Shown piece by piece: positions 52,137-60,205 of a stretch of 64,000 nt of DNA (the stretch's first letter is position 1; each line of letters starts with the position of its first letter). The DNA is from Candidatus Kouleothrix ribensis (lineage in GTDB: Bacteria > Chloroflexota > Chloroflexia > Chloroflexales > Roseiflexaceae). The stretch is from contig JADKGW010000001.1 of NCBI GenBank assembly GCA_016722075.1, forward strand, positions 1,364,001 to 1,428,000. The letters run 5' to 3'. The notes beneath the pieces are model-generated. The model was not told the DNA's origin. It did not search any database and was given only the letters and a program-made list of their open reading frames with translations. The translations under genes were made by a program, and so were the position numbers.

Positions 52137-54290
52137 CTAACGCGCGTAGCGCTCGGCCACCACCGCCGGCATGTCGGGCACGCGCTCGGTCTTGATCGCG
52201 TGCGCAAACATGATGTACTCGGCGTGCGCCCAGGCTAACGGGGTGGCCGAGCCGCTGCCCTGGCCGCTGAGGAATACCTGCTCGGGCAGCATGCCGCCCG
52301 CATTCGCCAGGCTCGACATAGTCGGCAGGTACCAGCTGGCCGGGTGCTCCGAGCGGCTCTTGGCCACCTCGTAGATGCTGTATTCGCCGATCAGCAATGG
52401 CCAGGGGTTGCCGTGGCCGCCGGGCGCCAGGCCGGGCGCGCGTTCGCCGTAGCCGTCGTGGCTGTAGCGGTAGTACAGCTCGCCCTTGGGTGTCTTGACC
52501 TCAAGGGCCTGCTCGGCGATTGCCAGTGTCGCGAGGATGTGCGGGTCGTCGGGCCGGCGCAGGCCCAGTCGCACCAGCTCGAGGAAGCTCGAGTCGACGA
52601 TCGCGCGCTGGTCGAACTCGCCGCCGCCATTGGCGATGGTGATCGTGCTGGCGCTGTTCGGGTCGCCGTCGCTGATGCGCAGGTAATAGCTGCCTGCGCC
52701 AAGCGGGCCGCTGGTGGTGAGCGTCCAGCGCTCGATGTTGGCATTCCACGCGTCGGCCGTGTTGAGGTAGGCCGCAGCGCTTGCGGTGTCGCCGGCCTGG
52801 CGCGCCAGGTCGGCCGCGCACACCAGCCCGGCGATCTCGGCCGCGAGCGTGGCCGGCGAGTAGCCGCCGATCTCTTCCCAGCGCTCTTGGGGCGTGCGCG
52901 GCCCTGTGCGCAGAATGAAATCGGCCGCCGGTTTGACCAGGCTGGCGTAGCGGTTGGTGGCGCCGAGATGCCAGGCCAGCACGATCGGTGCGGCGGTCTG
53001 GTCGAGCTGGATGCCCTGGGTGTTGGGTGTGCCGTCGGGCAAGGCCGTCTGTGGGAAGCTGCCGTCATCGAGCTGTAGGCGCTCGTCCATGAACGCAAGC
53101 GTGTCGCTGGCGGCCTGGGTGTCGCCGGCCAGCCGCAGCGCCATCGCGATATGGTACAGGTCGCGCGCCCAGACGTAGCGATACCCGCGCTTCCTGAGCG
53201 GGTCGTCGTCGGTCACATGCTGGCCCCACGGGGTCGACAGCGAGGCCACGAACGCGCCGTAGTGGGTTTTGTCTTCGTGGGTCTTCAGCGTCGCCGTGCT
53301 CTCGTCGTACAGTGGCAGCTTGGGGTAGGGCGGCGGCAGCGTGTCGAGGTAGCCGGCCCAGCCCTGCGTATACTGCTGCGCCACGGCCGCAAAGCCGCGC
53401 GCGAGCGTACCCAGCGCGGCGGCCTGGGCCTGCTCCTGGCTCGTACCAAAGCCCAGCGCGACCGTGCTGGTGGTGCTGGTGGGCAGCTCCATGCCGATCG
53501 TGAGCCGGCCTGGTGTGGTGGTCGCGGCATAGGTTGCGTCGACGCGAAAGTCCTGCAGGTCGGTCGCGATATCGTTCTTGCGGGTGTAGCCGGTGGTCAT
53601 CAGCATGGGCTGTGGGTCGGCCGCGAGGGTTGTATACACGCCGGCCTGGGCATCCCATGCCTCGGCGCGGCCCGCAACGATGCGGCTGAGATCGCCCGCG
53701 CCGCTCTGGGCGATCCGCGGCGTGTAGCTCAGGAACATGCGGTAGTCGCCGGGCGTACCCCGTAGCGCCTGGAACGCCACGGTGAATACAATTGTGTTGG
53801 CCTGCGGGTCGGCGACAACCTCTTTCGTGATCGCCCAACGGCCCTGCGTATCGGTCGAGATCACGCGGTAGGCCGGCGTGCGGCGATCGATCCGCGTGAC
53901 GGTATAGCTGGCGTCGCGCATCTCGTCGGCTACGAAGCTGGTGCCGTCGGTCACTAGCACGCCGAGCGACTTGAGGTTGGCCTGCGAGACATCGGGGTAG
54001 AGTGCTTCGGTGATCGCGCCTGCAGTCAGGCCAAACCAGACCCGCGAAGGGTTCGCCGGGCCGGGCGGCTGATCGTAGGTGAAGGCTGTGCCGACGGCCT
54101 GCTTGTCGCCGGGCGTCCACACGTCCAGGCCGATCGGCCGGCCGGGCGCGGCGCCGGCCGGCGCCGAAGCAGAGGCCGTATTCGCAGGAAGCGCAGGTGC
54201 GGTTGCGGCCGGCCCGGCGGCGCCGGGGCTACATGCGCCTAGCAGCGCGACCAGGCCGAAGAGCATGGCGCTGCGCGTGATCTGTTGCAT
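52137..54290 (-). CDS. Exported GH15 glucoamylase/glucodextranase-like lipoprotein
   Basis: A 717-aa secreted enzyme. The start MQQITRSAMLFGLVALLGAC is a lipoprotein signal with lipobox LLGAC, and a Pro/Ala-rich linker follows. The N-terminal beta domain (GLDVWTPGDKQAVGTAFTYD) is the glucodextranase N domain. The catalytic (alpha/alpha)6 barrel contains GYRYVWARDLYHIAMAL and RWEEIGGYSPATLAAEIAGLV (general acid Glu) and ends with HGNPWPLLIGEYSIYEVAK. It would release glucose from external alpha-glucans or dextrans. ATG 54290 fits GGAACG spacing; 54296 is also possible. Confidence 0.9.
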   Translation of the reverse strand: MQQITRSAMLFGLVALLGACSPGAAGPAATAPALPANTASASAPAGAAPGRPIGLDVWTPGDKQAVGTAFTYDQPPGPANPSRVWFGLTAGAITEALYPDVSQANLKSLGVLVTDGTSFVADEMRDASYTVTRIDRRTPAYRVISTDTQGRWAITKEVVADPQANTIVFTVAFQALRGTPGDYRMFLSYTPRIAQSGAGDLSRIVAGRAEAWDAQAGVYTTLAADPQPMLMTTGYTRKNDIATDLQDFRVDATYAATTTPGRLTIGMELPTSTTSTVALGFGTSQEQAQAAALGTLARGFAAVAQQYTQGWAGYLDTLPPPYPKLPLYDESTATLKTHEDKTHYGAFVASLSTPWGQHVTDDDPLRKRGYRYVWARDLYHIAMALRLAGDTQAASDTLAFMDERLQLDDGSFPQTALPDGTPNTQGIQLDQTAAPIVLAWHLGATNRYASLVKPAADFILRTGPRTPQERWEEIGGYSPATLAAEIAGLVCAADLARQAGDTASAAAYLNTADAWNANIERWTLTTSGPLGAGSYYLRISDGDPNSASTITIANGGGEFDQRAIVDSSFLELVRLGLRRPDDPHILATLAIAEQALEVKTPKGELYYRYSHDGYGERAPGLAPGGHGNPWPLLIGEYSIYEVAKSRSEHPASWYLPTMSSLANAGGMLPEQVFLSGQGSGSATPLAWAHAEYIMFAHAIKTERVPDMPAVVAERYAR

Positions 54291-54411
54291 ATGCATCGTT
54301 CCATTGCAAGCGTACCTACCAGTGTATACGTACCGGCTGCGTGGTTTGGGCCTATGCGGCTGCCGCGCCGGCGCGCTGCAGCGCGCCCCGAAACGCCGCC
54401 CCAAAGCAATA

Positions 54412-54420
54412 TGTTATAAT
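54412..54420 (+). promoter_or_regulatory. Extended -10 promoter for the CpXC gene
   Basis: TGT followed by TATAAT (54415-54420), an extended -10 element, 78 bases before the ATG at 54498. There is no clear -35. Confidence 0.5.
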
Positions 54421-54497
54421 ATCCACCAACGTATCGTCTGCTATGCTCACGCGCCGGGCCACCCGGCGCGCTTCCGTGAGAAAGGATCTCAGCGACA

Positions 54498-55841
54498 ATG
54501 TCTGCCCCTCCACCGCAAGTCATACAGCTCAGCTGCCCAAACTGCCGCACGCCCATGCGTGCCCAGGTGTTTACGCTGGTCGACGTTGGGCTGCAGCCTG
54601 AGCTGAAGAACTATCTCCTGGCCGGCCAGCTGAATATGGCGATCTGCCCGAGCTGCGGCACCCCGGCCATGATCGCCGCGCCGCTGATCTACCACGACTC
54701 GGCCAAGCAGCTGTTTCTGATCCACTTCCCGCAGCAGCTGAACGCGCGGCCCGAGGAGCAAGAGCGCTTCATCGGCGACGCCACCAGCGCACTGATGCGC
54801 GTGCTGCCGCAGGGCGCGGCTAAGGGCTACTTGCTAGCGCCCAAGCGCTTTCTGACGCTCAACTCGCTGATCGACTCGATCCTCGAGGCCGACGGCATCT
54901 CGCGCGAGATGATCGAAGCACAGCGCACGCGCGTCGAGCTGATCAGCCAGCTGGTTGAGGCCTTCGAGCAGGGCGACCAGCAGCTCAGCACGCTGGTGGC
55001 CCAGCACAGCGCCGAGCTTGATCACGACTTCTTCGCGACGCTGACGGCTTTCGCCGAGACAAGCCTGCAGTCGGGCCGCTCGGACTCGGGCGAGATCTTG
55101 CTGGGCCTGCGCGACAAGCTGGCCGAGCTGACCGGCTTCGACACGTCGCAGTTTGGCGAGCTGAGCGATGCCGAAGGTGAGGGCGAGGGCGACGACCTTG
55201 AGCAGCTGGTCGATCAACTGGCCGGCGCGCCCGCCGACGCGCTCGAGCAGCTGATCGCCGAGTATCGCCCGGCGCTCGACTATAGCTTCTTCGATGCGCT
55301 GACTGGCCGGATCGACCAGGCCGAGCAGGCCGGCGACACCCGCACCGCCGCGCAGCTGACCGACCGCCGCACGCTGATTGTGCAGACGATCGAGCGCATG
55401 GATCGGCAGGCCCAGGAGATGTTCGAGGCCGGCGCGACCGTGCTCAAGGGCATCCTTGCCGCCGACGACCCGGCCGCAGCGCTGCGCGCCAACCCGGATC
55501 AGATCGACGAGGCCTTCTTCCTGGTGCTACAGGCTAATCTGGCGGCGGCCGAGCGGGCCGGCAACACGGCCGCGCACGAGCGGCTGAGCGAGATCGAGCG
55601 GCTGGCCGGCGAGGTCATGCAAGAGTCGCTCTCGCCCGAGGATCGCTTCATCAATCAGCTGCTCCAGGCCGAGAAACCGCAGGATGCCACCAAGCTGCTG
55701 CGCCAGAACCCGGCAATTATTACCACGGCGTTTGTCAAGCGCCTGAATGAGCTGGCCGAGCAGATGGAGGGCGATGGGCGCAAGCCGCTTGGCGAGCGAC
55801 TACGCCAGCTTGGCCGCGAGGCCGGGGCGATGCTGTTCTAA
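54498..55841 (+). CDS. CpXC domain protein
   Basis: A 447-aa cytosolic protein. The N-terminal CpXC domain (about residues 10-130) has two zinc-binding pairs, LSCPNCRTPM and AICPSCGTPAM. A long acidic helical region with repeats of similar shape follows, for example LDHDFFATLTAFAETSLQSGR, LDYSFFDALTGRIDQAEQAGD and IDEAFFLVLQANLAAAERAGN, each about 95-110 residues apart. This is a three-fold helical repeat. CpXC proteins are common in Chloroflexota and of unknown function. Confidence 0.85.
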   Translation: MSAPPPQVIQLSCPNCRTPMRAQVFTLVDVGLQPELKNYLLAGQLNMAICPSCGTPAMIAAPLIYHDSAKQLFLIHFPQQLNARPEEQERFIGDATSALMRVLPQGAAKGYLLAPKRFLTLNSLIDSILEADGISREMIEAQRTRVELISQLVEAFEQGDQQLSTLVAQHSAELDHDFFATLTAFAETSLQSGRSDSGEILLGLRDKLAELTGFDTSQFGELSDAEGEGEGDDLEQLVDQLAGAPADALEQLIAEYRPALDYSFFDALTGRIDQAEQAGDTRTAAQLTDRRTLIVQTIERMDRQAQEMFEAGATVLKGILAADDPAAALRANPDQIDEAFFLVLQANLAAAERAGNTAAHERLSEIERLAGEVMQESLSPEDRFINQLLQAEKPQDATKLLRQNPAIITTAFVKRLNELAEQMEGDGRKPLGERLRQLGREAGAMLF

Positions 55842-55912
55842 GCGCATGCTGTGGGGCAGGCGTGCCGCACCTCTGCCCCACAGCATGATAGGATTGAGGC
55901 ATTGAGCGGCGA

Positions 55913-56359
55913 CTACTCGCCGGCTGCCGCAGGCGCCTGGTCGGCCGGCTCGGCGTGGTCGAGCAGATCGCGCGCCTGACGAATCAGCTGGCTGAGCCGG
56001 CCGTTGATGATCTCTTGCCACTCGGCAACCTCGCTCTCCTCGAGCGCGCCGCCGCCATACTTCAGCTCCATCGCCATATCCCAGCCCTTGCGCGACGCAA
56101 ACTTCTCGAGCTGCTCCTGGCGCTCGGCCGGCCAGCGCTTGATGAAGCGCTGAAACGCGCGCTCGAGCAGCTTGTTGTTATCGGGGTTGAGCGACGGTAG
56201 CGCAAACCAGTCGTGCGCGTCGTGCGCCGGCTCGGGCTGCTTCGCCGACGTGAAGAAGATTGCCTCACATGTGCGGCAGCAGCGGTACTCACCGGCCCCC
56301 TCAAACGCGGCCGGGTTGTTGGCTATCGCGCCCATCAGCATGCGATCAGTCAGCCCCAT
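55913..56359 (-). CDS. Uncharacterised small protein with single Cys pair
   Basis: A 148-aa soluble protein. ATG 56359 follows AAGGGG. A Cys pair occurs in YRCCRTCEAIFFTS; the remainder is helical and charged (LLERAFQRFIKRWPAERQEQLEKFASRKGW). There is no recognised domain. It converges with the CpXC gene; no functional hint in context. Confidence 0.65.
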   Translation of the reverse strand: MGLTDRMLMGAIANNPAAFEGAGEYRCCRTCEAIFFTSAKQPEPAHDAHDWFALPSLNPDNNKLLERAFQRFIKRWPAERQEQLEKFASRKGWDMAMELKYGGGALEESEVAEWQEIINGRLSQLIRQARDLLDHAEPADQAPAAAGE

Positions 56360-56797
56360 ACGACATACCCCTTCTGATACCAAATCCGGTTAATCGCTTG
56401 GTTTATGGTGGGGGTTCGGGGGCGGCTTTGCCGCCCCCGAAATGCTCTTTTGTTGTGCGGTGCCTGGCAAAGCCAGGCACCGCACACCAAAACGAACGTA
56501 ATCAAACGTAGTTGGTATGATTGCCTGACCCTCGCTACCCCCAAGCGGTGCGCTGCCAGGCGCGCCATGATCGTGCCTGTAGCATACCATACCCTGAAAT
56601 AGTTGTACACACAGCGCGGATGAAGGCCTACAGCCTGCTGGGGTTCGAGGGTGGCGCAGCTGCCGCAACCACGTTTCGGTCGCGGCGCACAGAAGCCATA
56701 AAGCTATTCAGGCGAAGGTAGTATAATACCCCCACGCAAACCGCCCGGCAACTGGCCGTGCTGGCGCAATAGCCTGCGCCGCGACAATGAGGTGACT
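56360..56797. repeat. Gap with two perfect hairpins
   Basis: 56415-56426 pairs with 56430-56441 (12 bp, loop TTT). 56455-56468 pairs with 56472-56485 (14 bp, loop AAA) and is flanked by TTTTGTT and ACCAAAA, which extend the stem. A TATAAT at 56722-56727 may be the -10 for the DinB-like gene (-35 poor). No gene is seen in these 438 bases. Confidence 0.8.
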
Positions 56798-57370
56798 ATG
56801 CTCGACTTCAACCTGGTGCGCAACCACGAGAAGACCATGCAGCAGCTGGCCGATGGCCTGACGATCGACGACCTGCGGCGCCTGACGAATGAGATGATCG
56901 ATACCATGCTCGGCTACATCGCCGATTCGGCCGATGAAGATGTGCAGGCGCCGATCGCCGACCCCGAGGCCAACGATACCTTCGCCGGCACCCCCGAGGT
57001 GGTTGGGCTCGCCTGGACGCTGGGCCACGTGATTGTGCATACCACCGCCTCGGCCGAAGAGTCGGCGGCGCTGGCGGCCGAGCTGGCGCGCGGCGTCGAG
57101 TTTCACGGCCGTTCGCGTAGCGAAGTGGCCTGGGAAACCGTGACGACGATCGCGCAGTGCCGTGCGCGGCTCGAAGAGAGCCGGCGGATGCGCCTGGCCA
57201 GCCTGGCCATGTGGCCCGACCAGCCCTACCTCGAGAATATCTACGAGCCGTACGCGAGCATGGGCCAGATCAACGCGGTCGGGCGCTTCATCGCCGGCCT
57301 CTCGCACGACGACTCGCACCTCGGCCAGATCGAGCGGCTGGCACGCGAGGCGCGGGCGCTGCGCGGGTAG
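56798..57370 (+). CDS. DinB-like (YfiT/DUF664) four-helix protein
   Basis: A 190-aa soluble four-helix bundle. The metal-binding histidines typical of DinB-like proteins are visible in AWTLGHVIVHTTASAEESAAL and near the C-terminus in LSHDDSHLGQIERL. Such proteins often are thiol transferases (bacillithiol or mycothiol S-transferase-like) or of unknown role. GTG 56792 is also possible; the ATG at 56798 is chosen, close to GAGGTG. It precedes xylulokinase by 47 bases. Confidence 0.75.
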   Translation: MLDFNLVRNHEKTMQQLADGLTIDDLRRLTNEMIDTMLGYIADSADEDVQAPIADPEANDTFAGTPEVVGLAWTLGHVIVHTTASAEESAALAAELARGVEFHGRSRSEVAWETVTTIAQCRARLEESRRMRLASLAMWPDQPYLENIYEPYASMGQINAVGRFIAGLSHDDSHLGQIERLAREARALRG

Positions 57371-57417
57371 CACCAGGGCACAGTACCAGGCCCGCTGTAC
57401 CCTGAAACGAGGATACT

Positions 57418-58914
57418 ATGCCACGCTATTTCATAGGGATCGACATTAGCACAACCGCATCCAAGGCGCTGGTGATCGACACAGACGGCACGCTGGTGGC
57501 CAGCCACAGCGCGCCGCACGCGCTCTCAACCCCGCGGCCGCTCTGGTCGGAGCAGGACCCGCGCCAGTGGTGGGAGGCGAGCTGCACCAGCCTGCGCGCG
57601 GTGCTCGAGCATGTGCGCGCCGATGATGTGGCCGCCGTCGGCCTGACGGGCCAGATGCACGGGCTGACGCTGCTCGACGCGCGTAACCAGATCGTGCGCC
57701 CGGCCATCCTATGGAACGACCAGCGCAGCGGCCCGCAGTGTAGTGCGATCACCGCGCACGTCGGCGCAGCATGGCTGTACCAGCAGATTGGCAGCCTGAT
57801 GCTGCCGGGCTTCACTGCGCCGAAGATCGCCTGGGTGCGCGAGCACGAGCCGGCGATCTTCAAGCAGGCCGCGCACATTCTGCTGCCGAAAGACTACGTG
57901 CGCCTGCTGCTGACCGGCGCATACGTCACCGATGTATCGGACGGCTCGGGCATGGGGTTGATGGACATCGGCAAGCGCAGCTGGTCGGACGAGCTGCTGG
58001 CCGCGCTCGACCTGCCGCGCGCGCTGCTGCCCGAGCTGTGCGAAGGCCCTACGGTCTGCGCGCATGTCAATGCGGCTGGTGCGGCGGCCACTGGCCTGCG
58101 CGAAGGCACGCCGGTGGTCGGCGGTGCGGGCGATCAGCCGGCGACTGCGATCGGCAGCGGCATCCTGCGGCGTGGCCAGACCAGCATCACGGTGGGTACG
58201 TCGGGCGTGGTGTTTACGGCCAACGACCAGTATCAGCCCGAGCCGGATGGCCGGCTGCACACCTTCTGCCATGCCGTGCCGGGCCAGTGGTTCCATATGG
58301 GCGTCATGCTCAGCGCGGCCGGCGGCATGCGCTGGCTGCACGACGCGCTGGCGGCCGGCAGCAGCTACGCGCAGCTGAGCGACATGGCCGCGCCGATCGC
58401 GCGCGGGGCCGAGGGGTTACTATTCGTGCCATACCTGACCGGCGAGCGCCACCCGTACCCCGACCCGCTGGCGCGCGGCGCGTTCGTGGGGCTGACGCTG
58501 CGCAGCGGGCTGGGCGACATGGTGCGCGCGGTGATGGAGGGCGTGGCCTTCGGCCTGCGCGACAACCTCGAGCTGCTGCGCGGCCTGGGCGTGCGGCCGG
58601 CCACCGCCGCGGTGAGCGGCGGCGCGTCGCAGAGCGCGGTCTGGCGCCAGATCCTCACCGACATCGCCGGCATCCCGCTGTATACGATCAATAGCAGCGA
58701 GGGCGCGGCACTCGGCGCGGCCATCCTGGCGGCGGTCGGCGCAGGCGCCTGGCCCGACGTGCCGAGCGCCTGCGACGCCCTGATCCATCAGGTCGACATA
58801 AGTGAGCCAGACCGCGCTGGCGTGGACGACTACGAGCGGCTCTACCCGATCTACCGCAGGCTCTACCCGGCGCTGCGCCAGTCGTTTGCCGAGCTGGCCG
58901 CGTTTGAAGGGTAA
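57418..58914 (+). CDS. xylB: Xylulokinase
   Basis: A 498-aa FGGY-family kinase that phosphorylates D-xylulose. Evidence: N-terminal FIGIDISTTASKALVIDTDG, the substrate motif GLTGQMHGLTLLD, AILWNDQRSG, the catalytic base in VGGAGDQPATAIGSGILRRGQ and the FGGY signature region AVSGGASQSAVWRQILTDIAGIPLY. The length is normal. It may link to sugars imported by the operons at the start of the window. No xylA is present. Confidence 0.92.
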   Translation: MPRYFIGIDISTTASKALVIDTDGTLVASHSAPHALSTPRPLWSEQDPRQWWEASCTSLRAVLEHVRADDVAAVGLTGQMHGLTLLDARNQIVRPAILWNDQRSGPQCSAITAHVGAAWLYQQIGSLMLPGFTAPKIAWVREHEPAIFKQAAHILLPKDYVRLLLTGAYVTDVSDGSGMGLMDIGKRSWSDELLAALDLPRALLPELCEGPTVCAHVNAAGAAATGLREGTPVVGGAGDQPATAIGSGILRRGQTSITVGTSGVVFTANDQYQPEPDGRLHTFCHAVPGQWFHMGVMLSAAGGMRWLHDALAAGSSYAQLSDMAAPIARGAEGLLFVPYLTGERHPYPDPLARGAFVGLTLRSGLGDMVRAVMEGVAFGLRDNLELLRGLGVRPATAAVSGGASQSAVWRQILTDIAGIPLYTINSSEGAALGAAILAAVGAGAWPDVPSACDALIHQVDISEPDRAGVDDYERLYPIYRRLYPALRQSFAELAAFEG

Positions 58915-58917
58915 CCC

Positions 58918-60189
58918 ATGCAATCAACGCAAGCGCCACGGCCCGAGCCGGCGGCCGAACACCTGCGGCCACGCCCAAGCCTACGGCAGACCTTCGCGGC
59001 CCTGCGCTATCGCAACTACCGGCTGTGGTTCAGCGGGCAGCTGGTATCGTTGTTCGGCACCTGGATGCAGGCGACCGCGCAGGGCTACCTGGTCTTTCAG
59101 CTGACGAACTCGCCGGCCTACCTCGGCTATGTTGGGTTCGCGGCCGGCGTACCAGCCTGGCTGTTTACGCTCTACGGCGGCGTAATCGCCGATCGGGTAT
59201 CGCGCCGGTCGTTGATGCTGGTAACCCAGACTGTCATGATGATTCTGGCGTTTCTGCTGGCCGGGCTGGTGTTCGCCAGGGTAGTGCAGCCGTGGCAGAT
59301 CGTCGGGCTGGCGTTTTTGCTAGGCGTGGCGAATGCCTTCGACGGGCCGGCCCGGCTGGCCTTTGTGGTCGAGCTGGTCGATCGGGAGGATCTGACCAAT
59401 GCGATCGCGCTGAACGCCACCATGTTCAACCTGGCCTCGGCCAGCGGGCCGGCCCTGGCCGGGCTGACCTACGCGCTGGTTGGGCCGGCCTGGTGCTTCC
59501 TGGTGAACGGGCTGTCGTTTCTGGCGGTGATCGTGGCGCTGCTACGTATGCAGATCGCGCCGCAGGCGCGCCGCGAGCGGCACGGCTCGGCCTGGGCCGA
59601 GCTGGCCGAGGGCATGCGCTACATCGTGGGCGAGCCGTCGGTTCGCACGCTGATCGCGCTGATTGGCGTCACCAGCATGTTCGGTGTCTCATTCGCCACG
59701 CTATTCCCGGCCTGGGCCGTGAACGTGCTGGGCGGCGACGCCACCACCAACGGGCTGCTGCAATCGGCGCGCGGGCTGGGCGCGCTGCTGGGCGCGCTGA
59801 CGCTGGCCACGCTGGGGCGGTTTCGCTTCAAAGGCCGGCTGCTGACGCTCGGCACGTTCGCATTCCCGCTGCTGTTGCTGCTGTTCACATTCATGCGCGT
59901 GCTGCCGCTGGCGCTGCTGGTGCTGGTCGGCGCGGGCATGGCCGTGATTCTGATCATGAACTTGTCGAATGCGCTGGTGCAGGGGCTGGTGCCGGATGCG
60001 CTGCGCGGCCGGGTGATGAGCGTGCATAGCATGGTCTTCTTTGGCTGCATGCCGCTAGGCGCGCTGCTGGTCGGCGCCCTCGCCGAGTATGCCAATGCCG
60101 CGCTGGCCATGGGCGTGGGCGCGCTGGTGTCGCTGCTGTTTGCCGTGCTGCTGTTTGTGTTTGTGCCGCGGCTGCGCGCGCTAGAATGA
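58918..60189 (+). CDS. MFS transporter (MFS_3/EntS-like)
   Basis: A 423-aa polytopic exporter-type major-facilitator protein with twelve predicted helices. The start is 3 bases after xylB. N-terminal TFAALRYRNYRLWFSGQLVSLFGTWMQATAQGYLVFQLTNSP is typical of the MFS_3 (enterobactin exporter-like) family, and the motif-A-like loop GGVIADRVSRRSLMLVTQ follows the second helix. Substrate unknown; sugar efflux is conceivable because of the xylB neighbour but is not supported by sequence. Confidence 0.88.
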   Translation: MQSTQAPRPEPAAEHLRPRPSLRQTFAALRYRNYRLWFSGQLVSLFGTWMQATAQGYLVFQLTNSPAYLGYVGFAAGVPAWLFTLYGGVIADRVSRRSLMLVTQTVMMILAFLLAGLVFARVVQPWQIVGLAFLLGVANAFDGPARLAFVVELVDREDLTNAIALNATMFNLASASGPALAGLTYALVGPAWCFLVNGLSFLAVIVALLRMQIAPQARRERHGSAWAELAEGMRYIVGEPSVRTLIALIGVTSMFGVSFATLFPAWAVNVLGGDATTNGLLQSARGLGALLGALTLATLGRFRFKGRLLTLGTFAFPLLLLLFTFMRVLPLALLVLVGAGMAVILIMNLSNALVQGLVPDALRGRVMSVHSMVFFGCMPLGALLVGALAEYANAALAMGVGALVSLLFAVLLFVFVPRLRALE

Positions 60190-60205
60190 TGCTACCGTAC
60201 CGATC

